5,014 nucleotides of DNA from Pseudomonadota bacterium. Its GTDB lineage: Bacteria > Myxococcota > UBA9042 > PHBI01. The position numbers were made by a program, and so were the translations under genes. Where the stretch lies: contig SYAK01000414.1 in assembly GCA_005788935.1 (NCBI GenBank), positions 1 through 5,014 on the forward strand, written 5' to 3'. The notes beneath the pieces are model-generated. The model ran no database searches and was not told the origin of the DNA. It worked only from the letters and a program-made list of their open reading frames with translations. Shown one piece after another: positions 1 through 5,014 of the stretch. Position 1 is the stretch's first letter. Each line of letters opens with the position of its first letter.

Positions 1-794
1 CCCGCCCGCTCGAGCAGGTCCGACAGCCCCTGCCACCGCGCAACCACCTCGCCCGTCGCGAGATCGGCCTCGCGGACGAGCCCGCGCCACATGACCTCGG
101 CGGCCTCGACCGCCCCGACCTCGGCAAGGCTCGCGGCCGCCTGCATCCGCTCGGCCCCCGAGGCTCGACCGAGGAGACCCACGAGACGCTCGACCCTCGC
201 CCGGTCCCGCATCGCGACGGCAGCCTCGAGCCCCCGACGCACGATCATCTCGCGCCGGTCAGACCCGGCTGGCAGCGCGGCGAGGGCACGGTCCCAGGCG
301 TCGAGGGCCTCGGCGCGCCGCCCGAGGGCGAGCAGGCTCTCCCCGAGCCGCGACGCGACCCCGCCCCGCTCACGCGACCCCGCGACCTGTTCGAGCCCAG
401 ACAGCACCGCGACCACCTCGGTATGGTCCCCGAGGGCCGCGAGCACGACCGCGTACGCGAGGCGTGCGCGGATCGCCCCGGCCTCGAGCGTCTTCGCGTC
501 TCCACCAAGTCGCGCGCGCGCCTGCAGCACCGCCCGAACCTGCGGCAGCTCACCTGCACCCGAAGCCACCTCGAGCAGCCGCTCGGCCGCGAGCGTGTCA
601 TCAGGCTCCGCGAGCAGCGCCTCAAGCCAGGTCCGCGTCATCCCGCCAAGCGTCCGCGTCGACTCGGCCGCCTGTGCGACCCTCGGGGCGAGCCATGACG
701 CCCCCGCGACCGGCGCGGCCACAAGCGCCCCGACGAGCAGCGGCGCGCCCCACCCGTGCCCCCGCCGGCGCCCCCGTCCCGCGTCGCGCCGCAT
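1..794 (-). CDS. Exported or membrane-anchored TPR-like protein, partial (3' end beyond window)
   Basis: The frame is open for 264 codons from an ATG at 794 to the left edge, with no stop. The ATG is preceded by AAAGGAAG, whose AGGA lies 8 bases upstream, a good ribosome binding site. The N-terminus looks like a signal peptide or signal anchor: an Arg-rich start (residues 2-11), a hydrophobic run at about 17-36 (PLLVGALVAAPVAGASWLA) and a possible cleavage site after VAQA (39-42). The rest is almost entirely Ala/Leu/Arg/Glu-rich and helical. Residues about 146-176 fit one tetratricopeptide repeat (LGESLLALGRRAEALDAWDR followed by ALAALP), and similar amphipathic helices lie on either side. 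TPR proteins usually act as scaffolds, here probably in the periplasm. It follows gshB by 41 bases on the same strand, so it is probably co-transcribed. No enzymatic motif is visible and its partner is unknown. The helical-repeat class is fairly secure; the function is not. Confidence 0.72.
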   Translation of the reverse strand, partial: MRRDAGRGRRRGHGWGAPLLVGALVAAPVAGASWLAPRVAQAAESTRTLGGMTRTWLEALLAEPDDTLAAERLLEVASGAGELPQVRAVLQARARLGGDAKTLEAGAIRARLAYAVVLAALGDHTEVVAVLSGLEQVAGSRERGGVASRLGESLLALGRRAEALDAWDRALAALPAGSDRREMIVRRGLEAAVAMRDRARVERLVGLLGRASGAERMQAAASLAEVGAVEAAEVMWRGLVREADLATGEVVARWQGLSDLLERA

Positions 795-835
795 CCGCCC
801 CTTCCTTTCGCAATCGCGTGCGTATCCCGATGCGC

Positions 836-1777
836 TCAGCGCGCCAGTCGCCGCTCCACCGCATCGACGACCATCGCCTCGACCGAGATCCCCTCGAAGG
901 CGTTGATCTCGTGGATGCCCGTCGGGCTCGTCACGTTAACCTCGGTAAGGTAGCGCCCGATGACGTCGATGCCGACGAACACCTGCCCCGCCTCCCGCAG
1001 CGCTGGCCCGATCGCGTCGCAGATCTCGCGATCCCGCTCGGTGAGCTCGGCCCGCACGACCTTCGCGCCGACGTGAATGTTGCCGCGGTGGTCGACCCCC
1101 TGCGGAACGCGCAGGATGGCGCCGACCGGCTCACCATCGACGAGGATGATGCGCTTGTCGCCCTCCCGGATCTCGGGGACGTAGGTCTGGGACAGCACCT
1201 TCCGCTGCCCGTGCTGCGTCACGGCCTCGATGATGACGCCGATGTTCGGATCGTCGCGTCGCACCACGAAGACGCCCTCGCCGCCATTGCCGTCGAGGGG
1301 CTTGATGACCACGTGGCCGTGTGCCTCGGCGAAGGCCCGCAGCCGCGGCATCGACTGCGTCACGAGCGACCGCGGCGTCAGCGCGGGGAAGCGCATCGCC
1401 CATGCCTTCTCGTTCATGTTGCGCAGCCCAGCAGGCGCGTTCACGACGAGCCGCCCGCGGGCCACCGCGAGATCGAGCACGTAAGTGTTGAAGATGTAGC
1501 CCATGTGAAAGGGCGGGTCCTTGCGCATCCAGATCACGTCGAAGCCATCGAGGCTCACCTCGACGGGCTCGCCGCCGATGACGTGGGCGCCCTGGATCCG
1601 CTGGAAACGCGACCATTTCGCCCGCGCGAAGGCCTCGCCGCCGTCGACCCACAGGTCTTCGACGTGGGCGATCGCGACCGTGTGGCCGCGCCGCTCGGCC
1701 TCGCACATCAGGGCGAAGGTCGAGTCGCGATCGATGCGGATCGTCTCGACCGGGTCCATCACGAAGAGGTGTTTCAC
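836..1777 (-). CDS. gshB: Glutathione synthetase (GshB), ATP-grasp enzyme
   Basis: GshB joins gamma-glutamylcysteine and glycine, using ATP, to make glutathione in the cytoplasm (second step of the pathway; EC 6.3.2.3). The 313 residues match the family length (E. coli about 316) and align end to end. Visible landmarks are VMDPVETI near the N-terminus (6-13), MRKDPPF (84-90), the Gly-rich ATP-binding loop PLDGNGGEGVF (160-170), GDKRI (207-210 region), RVPQG (223-227) and the C-terminal VGIDVIG...LTEVNVTSPTG (268-287), whose D271, E279 and N281 correspond to the Mg-ATP ligands. The start is GTG (1777-1775), sharing GTGA with the stop of the upstream gene; the residues just after it match the family N-terminus, which supports it. 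An AAGGAG lies 14 bases upstream, rather far, so translational coupling is likely. The mobile-loop segment reads RGNIHVGAKV rather than the E. coli RGNLAAGGRG, probably lineage variation. No gshA lies in the window. Confidence 0.96.
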   Translation of the reverse strand: MKHLFVMDPVETIRIDRDSTFALMCEAERRGHTVAIAHVEDLWVDGGEAFARAKWSRFQRIQGAHVIGGEPVEVSLDGFDVIWMRKDPPFHMGYIFNTYVLDLAVARGRLVVNAPAGLRNMNEKAWAMRFPALTPRSLVTQSMPRLRAFAEAHGHVVIKPLDGNGGEGVFVVRRDDPNIGVIIEAVTQHGQRKVLSQTYVPEIREGDKRIILVDGEPVGAILRVPQGVDHRGNIHVGAKVVRAELTERDREICDAIGPALREAGQVFVGIDVIGRYLTEVNVTSPTGIHEINAFEGISVEAMVVDAVERRLAR

Positions 1778-2535
1778 GGGCCAGCCCCCCGCTCCTTGAG
1801 CGCCTCGGCCTCGCCGCCGTCGCCCTCGCCCGTGGGGGCCGCGGCCGTACCCGCGTCACTCGCCCACTTCGCAAGCAGCATGCTGCGGCCGTCGCCTTCG
1901 ACCGCCACGACCGCCCCCGCCTTGTCGACGAGCACCGTGAGACCCGTCCCGCCGACCGAGACCTTCCAGCTGTGGACCGAGACCGCCTCACCGCTCGCGT
2001 TCTTGACCTTCCGCCCCGCCTCGCAGGCGAGCTCGGCCCGGCCCGCGGCCTTCTTGTCGACGCTCCAGATCCCGAGCGAGGTCGAAGCCTTGCACTCATC
2101 TGGCCAGGCCCAGAGCACCAGGAGGTGCCAGGCCGCCGGATCCCAGAGGCCCCCCGCGATCGGCGACTCGAGGTCGACCGGCTTGCCCGAGCCGTTGACC
2201 GACGCGTGCCGCATCCGCCCCTCGAACTCGAAGACGCGCGCCCCGGTCCCCTTCACGGTCCCGTCGATGCGCTCGTACTTCGCGAGGGCCCCATCCGCCT
2301 TGCGCCGAATGTGGGTCCGGACCCCAGCCTTCTTGCCGCGCTTGACCTCACCCGACGCGAAGACCTCGCCGTCGCGTCGCACGATCCGGACCGTCTCGGT
2401 CCCCTCGGCGCCGCCACCCTTGCCCAGCACCGTCCAGACCGTCGCGGGCGGCCCCGAGGGCTTCTCGTCCGCGCGCGCCCCCGTGGCGGCCGCCGCTGTC
2501 AGGAGGGCCATGACCCCCGCCATCCACGCCTTCAT
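1774..2535 (-). CDS. Sec-exported protein of unknown function
   Basis: This gene encodes 253 residues that I do not recognise. The ATG at 2535 was chosen because GGAGGAG lies exactly 7 bases upstream and because it begins a textbook signal peptide (MKAWMAGVMALLTAAAATG) with cleavage expected after ARA (20-22). An in-frame start further upstream at 2652 would add 39 Arg/Gly-rich residues with no signal character and is unlikely. There is no lipobox cysteine. The mature protein looks beta-rich, with alternating polar and hydrophobic stretches (e.g. residues 48-64 and 72-106), a Trp-rich stretch (W131, W136, W142, W144) and two cysteines (C148, C171) that could form a disulphide. The C-terminal 25 residues are low-complexity Gly/Ala/Glu. 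The pattern is loosely like small periplasmic beta-barrel or lipocalin-like domains (DUF3108-type), but this is only an impression. It is the first gene of the leftward cluster and its stop overlaps the gshB start, so the two are probably co-expressed. Confidence 0.85.
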   Translation of the reverse strand: MKAWMAGVMALLTAAAATGARADEKPSGPPATVWTVLGKGGGAEGTETVRIVRRDGEVFASGEVKRGKKAGVRTHIRRKADGALAKYERIDGTVKGTGARVFEFEGRMRHASVNGSGKPVDLESPIAGGLWDPAAWHLLVLWAWPDECKASTSLGIWSVDKKAAGRAELACEAGRKVKNASGEAVSVHSWKVSVGGTGLTVLVDKAGAVVAVEGDGRSMLLAKWASDAGTAAAPTGEGDGGEAEALKERGAGP

Positions 2536-2666
2536 ATGCCGACTCCTCCCGTCCATGTCTTGCCGCCGCCCGCCGCCCGCGCCATGCTCGTTGACGCGAT
2601 GGGGATGGCGGCTCGACGCGCCCCGCGCCAACGGCGGGAACGAACCCCGCATTCCGCGGAGCCTCG
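2536..2666. other. Divergent intergenic region between the gshB cluster and dapF
   Basis: These 131 bases separate two divergent start codons and so should hold promoters for both directions. Apart from the two ribosome binding sites (GGAGGAG for the leftward gene; GGAG at 2658-2661, five bases before dapF) I see no convincing promoter. TTGACG at 2591-2596 resembles a -35 box for dapF, but no acceptable -10 box lies 16-18 bases further on. A GCC/CGCC-rich low-complexity tract occupies about 2562-2582. No riboswitch or terminator structure was recognised. Confidence 0.5.
2543..2549 (-). promoter_or_regulatory. Ribosome binding site that fixes the start of the secreted protein
   Basis: The minus strand reads GGAGGAG, seven bases before the ATG at 2535. 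This near-perfect Shine-Dalgarno sequence decides between the signal-peptide start and a longer in-frame ORF beginning at 2652. Confidence 0.8.
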
Positions 2667-3521
2667 ATGCGCTTCTTCAAGTACCACGGCCTTGGGAACG
2701 ATTTCATCCTGCTTGCGTCCGAGGACCCCGCCTTTCGCCCCGACGCGGCGCTCGCGCGCACCCTCTGCGCCCGTGGCTTCAGCGTCGGCGGCGATGGTGT
2801 CATGGCCCTCATCCCCGCCTCTGAGGCTGCATTCGATGTCGAGATGGTCCTCGTCAACAGCGATGGCTCAACGCCTGAGATGTGTGGCAACGGTATCCGG
2901 TGCGCGGTGCGCCACGCGGTCGAGATCCTCGGGCTCCGCGCGAACCCCCTCGCCGTCCTGACGCCCGCGGGCATCCGCAGCTGCGCCTGGCGGCCCACCT
3001 CCGACGGCGGCTTCGAGGTCACCGTCTCGATGGGGCGACCTCGCCTCGAGGCGGTCGCCGTGCCGCTCGTGCCGCAACCTGGCTTCACGCCAGGCGGCGC
3101 CCTGACGCTCGAGGCCGGCGATCGCCGCTTCACCGGGGTCGCCGTCAACATTGGCAACCCGCACTTCGTCACGTTCGGCGACGCTTCGGAGGCCACCGCG
3201 ACGGCCTTCGGGCCCCTCCTCGAGCACCACGCCGCGTTTCCCGAGCGCGCCAACATCGGCTTCTGCGAGGTCATCGGCCCGCAGCATCTCCGCGACACGG
3301 TCTGGGAGCGCGGCTGCGGACTGACCTGGGCCTGTGGGACTGGCGCCACGGCCGCGGCCATCGCCGCGGTCCGCCTCGGCCTCGTCGATCCGAACGCGCC
3401 CGTCGCGGTCACGCTGCGCGGTGGCGATCTCCGGATTCGCCTTCACGGCCCAGCCGACGCGATCGTCGAAGCCGAAATGACCGGCCCCGCCACGCGCGTC
3501 TTCGATGGCCGCCTCGGCTGA
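2667..3521 (+). CDS. dapF: Diaminopimelate epimerase (DapF)
   Basis: DapF interconverts LL- and meso-diaminopimelate without a cofactor (EC 5.1.1.7), supplying meso-DAP for peptidoglycan cross-links and for lysine. The 284 residues are a normal length. The N-terminal half opens with FFKYHGLGNDF (3-13) and carries NSDGSTPEMCGNGIRC (64-79) with catalytic Cys73. The C-terminal half has NIGNPHF (161-167), PERANIGF (192-199), WERG with substrate-binding Glu214-Arg215, and ACGTGA (222-227) with the second catalytic Cys223. Both halves of the two-fold epimerase fold are therefore intact. The ATG follows GGAG by five bases and aligns with the family N-terminus. Small variations are GLT in place of the common GET before the second cysteine, and SVGGDG where many members have GIGADG; neither touches the catalytic pair. 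No other lysine-pathway gene is adjacent. It transcribes towards rplC and ends before a shared hairpin. Confidence 0.97.
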   Translation: MRFFKYHGLGNDFILLASEDPAFRPDAALARTLCARGFSVGGDGVMALIPASEAAFDVEMVLVNSDGSTPEMCGNGIRCAVRHAVEILGLRANPLAVLTPAGIRSCAWRPTSDGGFEVTVSMGRPRLEAVAVPLVPQPGFTPGGALTLEAGDRRFTGVAVNIGNPHFVTFGDASEATATAFGPLLEHHAAFPERANIGFCEVIGPQHLRDTVWERGCGLTWACGTGATAAAIAAVRLGLVDPNAPVAVTLRGGDLRIRLHGPADAIVEAEMTGPATRVFDGRLG

Positions 3522-3562
3522 CCGCCCGAGCGCCCCCCGTGAACCACCACGCCCGCCAACGT

Positions 3563-3594
3563 AAAGACCCCCGGGCGTGTGCACGGGGGTCTTT
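3563..3594. terminator. Bidirectional intrinsic terminator between convergent dapF and rplC
   Basis: AAAGACCCCCG (3563-3573) and CGGGGGTCTTT (3584-3594) form a perfect 11-bp inverted repeat around a 10-base loop. The A/T ends give a short run of U in either transcript, although the U tract is brief (CTTTGGACTTT rightward, CTTTACGTT leftward). It starts 41 bases after the dapF stop and 37 bases after the rplC stop, as expected for one hairpin serving both convergent genes. Confidence 0.85.
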
Positions 3595-3631
3595 GGACTT
3601 TGGAGGTCGCGCGGAGGAACCCGCGAGCGGC

Positions 3632-4291
3632 TTACTTGGCCTTCCTCTTCTTGGCCGCCAGCTCGAGGACGCGGACGACGCCGTTGTTGGCGCCCGGCAC
3701 AGCCCCGCGGATCACGAGGAGGTTGTTGTCGGTGTCGACCGCGATCACCTTGAGGTTGCGGACAGTCACCTGCTCGTCGCCCATGTGGCCACCCATGCGG
3801 TGTCCCTTGAACACGCGGCCGGGGTAGGTGCCCATGCCGATGGCGCCCGAGTGGCGGCGGTACTCGTGGGTACCGTGGGTCGCTTCCTTGGCGCCCTTGA
3901 AGCCGTGGCGGCGGACGACGCCCTGGAATCCCTTGCCCTTGCTGGTGCCAACGACGTTGACGCGCGCGCCCTCGTCGAAGAGGGCCACGGTCACGACCCC
4001 GCCCTGCTTGAACCCGGCAGCCTCGGCCTCGGTCACGCGGAACTCGGCGACCGTGCGATGGGCCTCGACGCCGGCGTTCTTGAAGACGCCGAGCTGGGGC
4101 TTCGTCAGCAGGCTCGGGCGAATGGACCCGTGCGCGAGCTTGACGGCGGTGTACTTGTCCTTGCCGGAGGCCGACTTCACCTGGACGACCGCGTTCGGCT
4201 CGGCCGAGATGATCGTGACCGGGATCAGGTTGCCGTCATGGTCGAACAGCTGCGTCATCCCGACTTTCTTGCCAATCAATCCACGGGCCAT
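3632..4291 (-). CDS. rplC: Large-subunit ribosomal protein L3 (uL3)
   Basis: L3 is an early-assembly protein of the 50S subunit; its central extension reaches towards the peptidyl transferase centre of 23S rRNA. The 219 residues fit the bacterial length. It begins MARGLIGKKVGMTQLF and contains the L3 signature from F105 to R128 (core VVGTSKGKGFQGVVRR), then RRHGFKGAKEATHGTHEYRR, the loop GAIGMGTYPGRVFKG (149-163) and RGAVPGANNG (195-204). The site aligning with E. coli Gln150, methylated by PrmB, seems to be Thr here, so that modification is not expected. The ATG at 4291 has GAGG nine bases upstream and matches the family start; the frame is also open to an ATG at 4408, but those 39 extra residues are unlike L3. 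Unlike the usual S10 operon, neither rpsJ nor rplD is adjacent: the gene has its own promoter and terminator. Lys/Arg-rich C-terminus as expected. Confidence 0.97.
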   Translation of the reverse strand: MARGLIGKKVGMTQLFDHDGNLIPVTIISAEPNAVVQVKSASGKDKYTAVKLAHGSIRPSLLTKPQLGVFKNAGVEAHRTVAEFRVTEAEAAGFKQGGVVTVALFDEGARVNVVGTSKGKGFQGVVRRHGFKGAKEATHGTHEYRRHSGAIGMGTYPGRVFKGHRMGGHMGDEQVTVRNLKVIAVDTDNNLLVIRGAVPGANNGVVRVLELAAKKRKAK

Positions 4292-4411
4292 GGTGCTTTC
4301 CCTCGACTTTACGCTGCTTTCGCTTGGCGCCGAGCGTGGCGCCGGAAGATGTCCCGACCCTTCACGTGAGGCCAGGCGTGCTCCGTGACGTGCGCGTCCG
4401 CGGAGCATGGG
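4292..4411 (-). promoter_or_regulatory. Long 5' leader of rplC with two inverted repeats
   Basis: If transcription starts 6-7 bases after the -10 box, about 120 untranslated bases precede rplC. They hold a 7-bp inverted repeat (TGCTCCG / CGGAGCA, 4379-4385 and 4401-4407, 15-base loop) and a 6-bp one (GGCGCC on both sides of a 6-base loop, 4326-4331 and 4338-4343). A perfect palindrome TCACGTGA lies at 4362-4369. Ribosomal protein leaders often bind their own product or another ribosomal protein to adjust translation, so this leader is a candidate, but I recognise no known leader motif. In such GC-rich DNA, short repeats also arise by chance. Confidence 0.4.
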
Positions 4412-4417
4412 GGTGGG

Positions 4418-4446
4418 GTTCTATGGGAGCGCGCCCACCCTGTCAA
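4418..4446 (-). promoter_or_regulatory. Sigma-70 type promoter for rplC
   Basis: Read leftward, a perfect -35 box TTGACA (4446-4441) is followed by a 17-base spacer and the -10 box TAGAAC (4423-4418, four of six matches to TATAAT). This is the ideal spacing and stands out in GC-rich DNA. The start of transcription would be near 4411, about 120 bases before the rplC ATG. It fits a strong constitutive or growth-rate-driven promoter for a ribosomal protein gene. It lies 40 bases past the stop of the upstream gene, so rplC need not depend on read-through. Confidence 0.78.
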
Positions 4447-4485
4447 CTGGTTTTGGTCAGCTGCGGTCGTCTCGCCAGGCCTCGA

Positions 4486-5014
4486 TCAGAGGAGCTTGAC
4501 GGGCAGGTTGACGGTCATCGTCGGGTCCTTGAAGGCCCCGAACTTCGTGCCCTTGATCGCGTCGACGACGCAGCGCTGGACGTCGCTGGGGGTCCCGCCG
4601 CCGTCGGTGACGCGGGCCGACTGGACCACGCCGGACGATGAGATGACGAACGACGTCTGGACCGTGACAGGGCCGGGCGTGCCGCCGAGCTTCGCGACGC
4701 AGGCGCCGAAGCGACCGCGGATCGCGTTGCGGACCGCCGCCGCGCCGAGCTTCTGGGGGACGTCGCCACCGCCCGCGTCGGCCGTGGTGCCGCCAGACTT
4801 GCCGGAGTCGAGCTGGGCGAGGAGGTTGTCGACCTTGGCGGTGCTCGCGGGCGGCTTTGGCGAGGTCGGAGCGGGGGCGGCGGTCTCGGTCGGCGCCCTC
4901 GGCGCCACGGCCTCGGGGCGGGGTACTGGCCGGGCCGGGTCGGTCGGCTTGCGCGGGGCGGGCACAGCCGCGGGCCTTGCGGCGGGGATCTCGGTCGGGA
5001 CAGCCGCCGCCACC
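4486..5014 (-). CDS. AgmX/PglI C-terminal domain protein (TonB-like tail), partial (5' end beyond window)
   Basis: Only the last 175 or so codons are in the window; the frame is open to the right edge, and the GTG at 5013 is probably an internal Val rather than the start. The first 60 visible residues are Pro/Ala-rich, a flexible linker likely to span periplasm or cytoplasm. A Gly/Ser-rich hinge follows, then a compact domain at about 88-175 with a helix (GAAAVRNAIRGRFGACV), strands PVTVQTSFVISSSGVVQSAR, a second cysteine in DVQRCVVDAI, and an end VNLPVKLL. The pair C105 and C148, the G.V..A.V pattern and the position at the extreme C-terminus match the AgmX/PglI tail of myxobacteria, related in layout to the TonB C-terminal domain. 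Full-length members usually carry an N-terminal signalling or zinc-ribbon/GYF-like part and a membrane segment, which cannot be checked here. The function is unknown beyond a probable envelope-spanning role; a link to gliding motility should not be assumed. Confidence 0.8.
   Translation of the reverse strand, partial: VAAAVPTEIPAARPAAVPAPRKPTDPARPVPRPEAVAPRAPTETAAPAPTSPKPPASTAKVDNLLAQLDSGKSGGTTADAGGGDVPQKLGAAAVRNAIRGRFGACVAKLGGTPGPVTVQTSFVISSSGVVQSARVTDGGGTPSDVQRCVVDAIKGTKFGAFKDPTMTVNLPVKLL

Noticed and set aside
795..835. Imperfect inverted repeat (CGCATCG ... CGATTGCG) between gshB and the TPR-like gene
   Set aside because: The match needs a bulge, has no U tract, and the downstream gene has its own good ribosome binding site, so a terminator here is unlikely.
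2562..2582. GCC/CGCC-rich tract as a tandem repeat or CRISPR-like element
   Set aside because: It is a short, irregular low-complexity stretch typical of GC-rich intergenic DNA, without unit structure or spacers.
2591..2619. Possible dapF promoter beginning with TTGACG
   Set aside because: At 16-18 bases further on there is only GC-rich sequence (CGACGC and similar), with no recognisable -10 box.
464..2824. A 786-codon open frame on the plus strand, antisense to the gshB cluster
   Set aside because: Its predicted protein is Arg/Ala/Pro/His-rich low complexity and resembles no family, while the opposite strand encodes clear GshB and a signal-peptide protein. Long antisense frames are expected where third positions are nearly all G or C.
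2348..3412. A 354-codon open frame on the minus strand antisense to dapF
   Set aside because: It lies across both dapF and the start of the secreted protein gene, and its composition is that of a shadow frame.
2882..4369. A 495-codon open frame on the plus strand overlapping dapF and antisense to rplC
   Set aside because: It overlaps two confidently identified genes and its translation is low complexity with no motif; a GC-driven shadow.
4447..4485. Terminator for the AgmX/PglI-like gene before the rplC promoter
   Set aside because: Only very short stems (three to four base pairs around ACCAAAAC) can be drawn; no intrinsic terminator is supported.

Overview
The window is very GC-rich (G or C at most third codon positions) and reads as chromosomal DNA of a free-living Gram-negative bacterium. 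It most resembles the Myxococcota (former deltaproteobacteria). The clearest pointer is the partial gene at the right edge, whose product has a Pro/Ala-rich stretch followed by a paired-cysteine, TonB-like tail of the AgmX/PglI type, common in myxobacteria. Glutathione synthesis, meso-diaminopimelate synthesis and Sec-exported proteins fit this. Genus or species cannot be read from the window.

Layout, left to right. (1) Positions 1-2535 hold a leftward cluster, transcribed in the order secreted protein of unknown function (2535-1774), glutathione synthetase gshB (1777-836), and an exported or membrane-anchored TPR-like protein (794 to beyond the left edge). The first two overlap by four bases (GTGA), and the third follows after 41 bases with its own ribosome binding site, so this looks like an operon. 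(2) A 131-base divergent gap (2536-2666) separates it from rightward dapF (2667-3521), encoding diaminopimelate epimerase for lysine and peptidoglycan. (3) dapF converges on leftward rplC (4291-3632), encoding ribosomal protein L3; the 110-base gap holds one strong symmetrical hairpin that probably terminates both. (4) rplC has its own near-consensus sigma-70 promoter (TTGACA, 17 bases, TAGAAC) and a leader of about 120 bases with two inverted repeats. (5) At the right edge is the 3' part of the leftward AgmX/PglI-like gene (5014 to 4486).

No mobile element, CRISPR array, tRNA or rRNA was seen. The genes are mostly ordinary housekeeping ones. The most unusual point is that rplC stands alone: it is not preceded by rpsJ nor followed by rplD, as in the usual S10 ribosomal protein operon, but has a private promoter, leader and terminator. 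I found no convincing evidence of an undescribed multi-gene system here.
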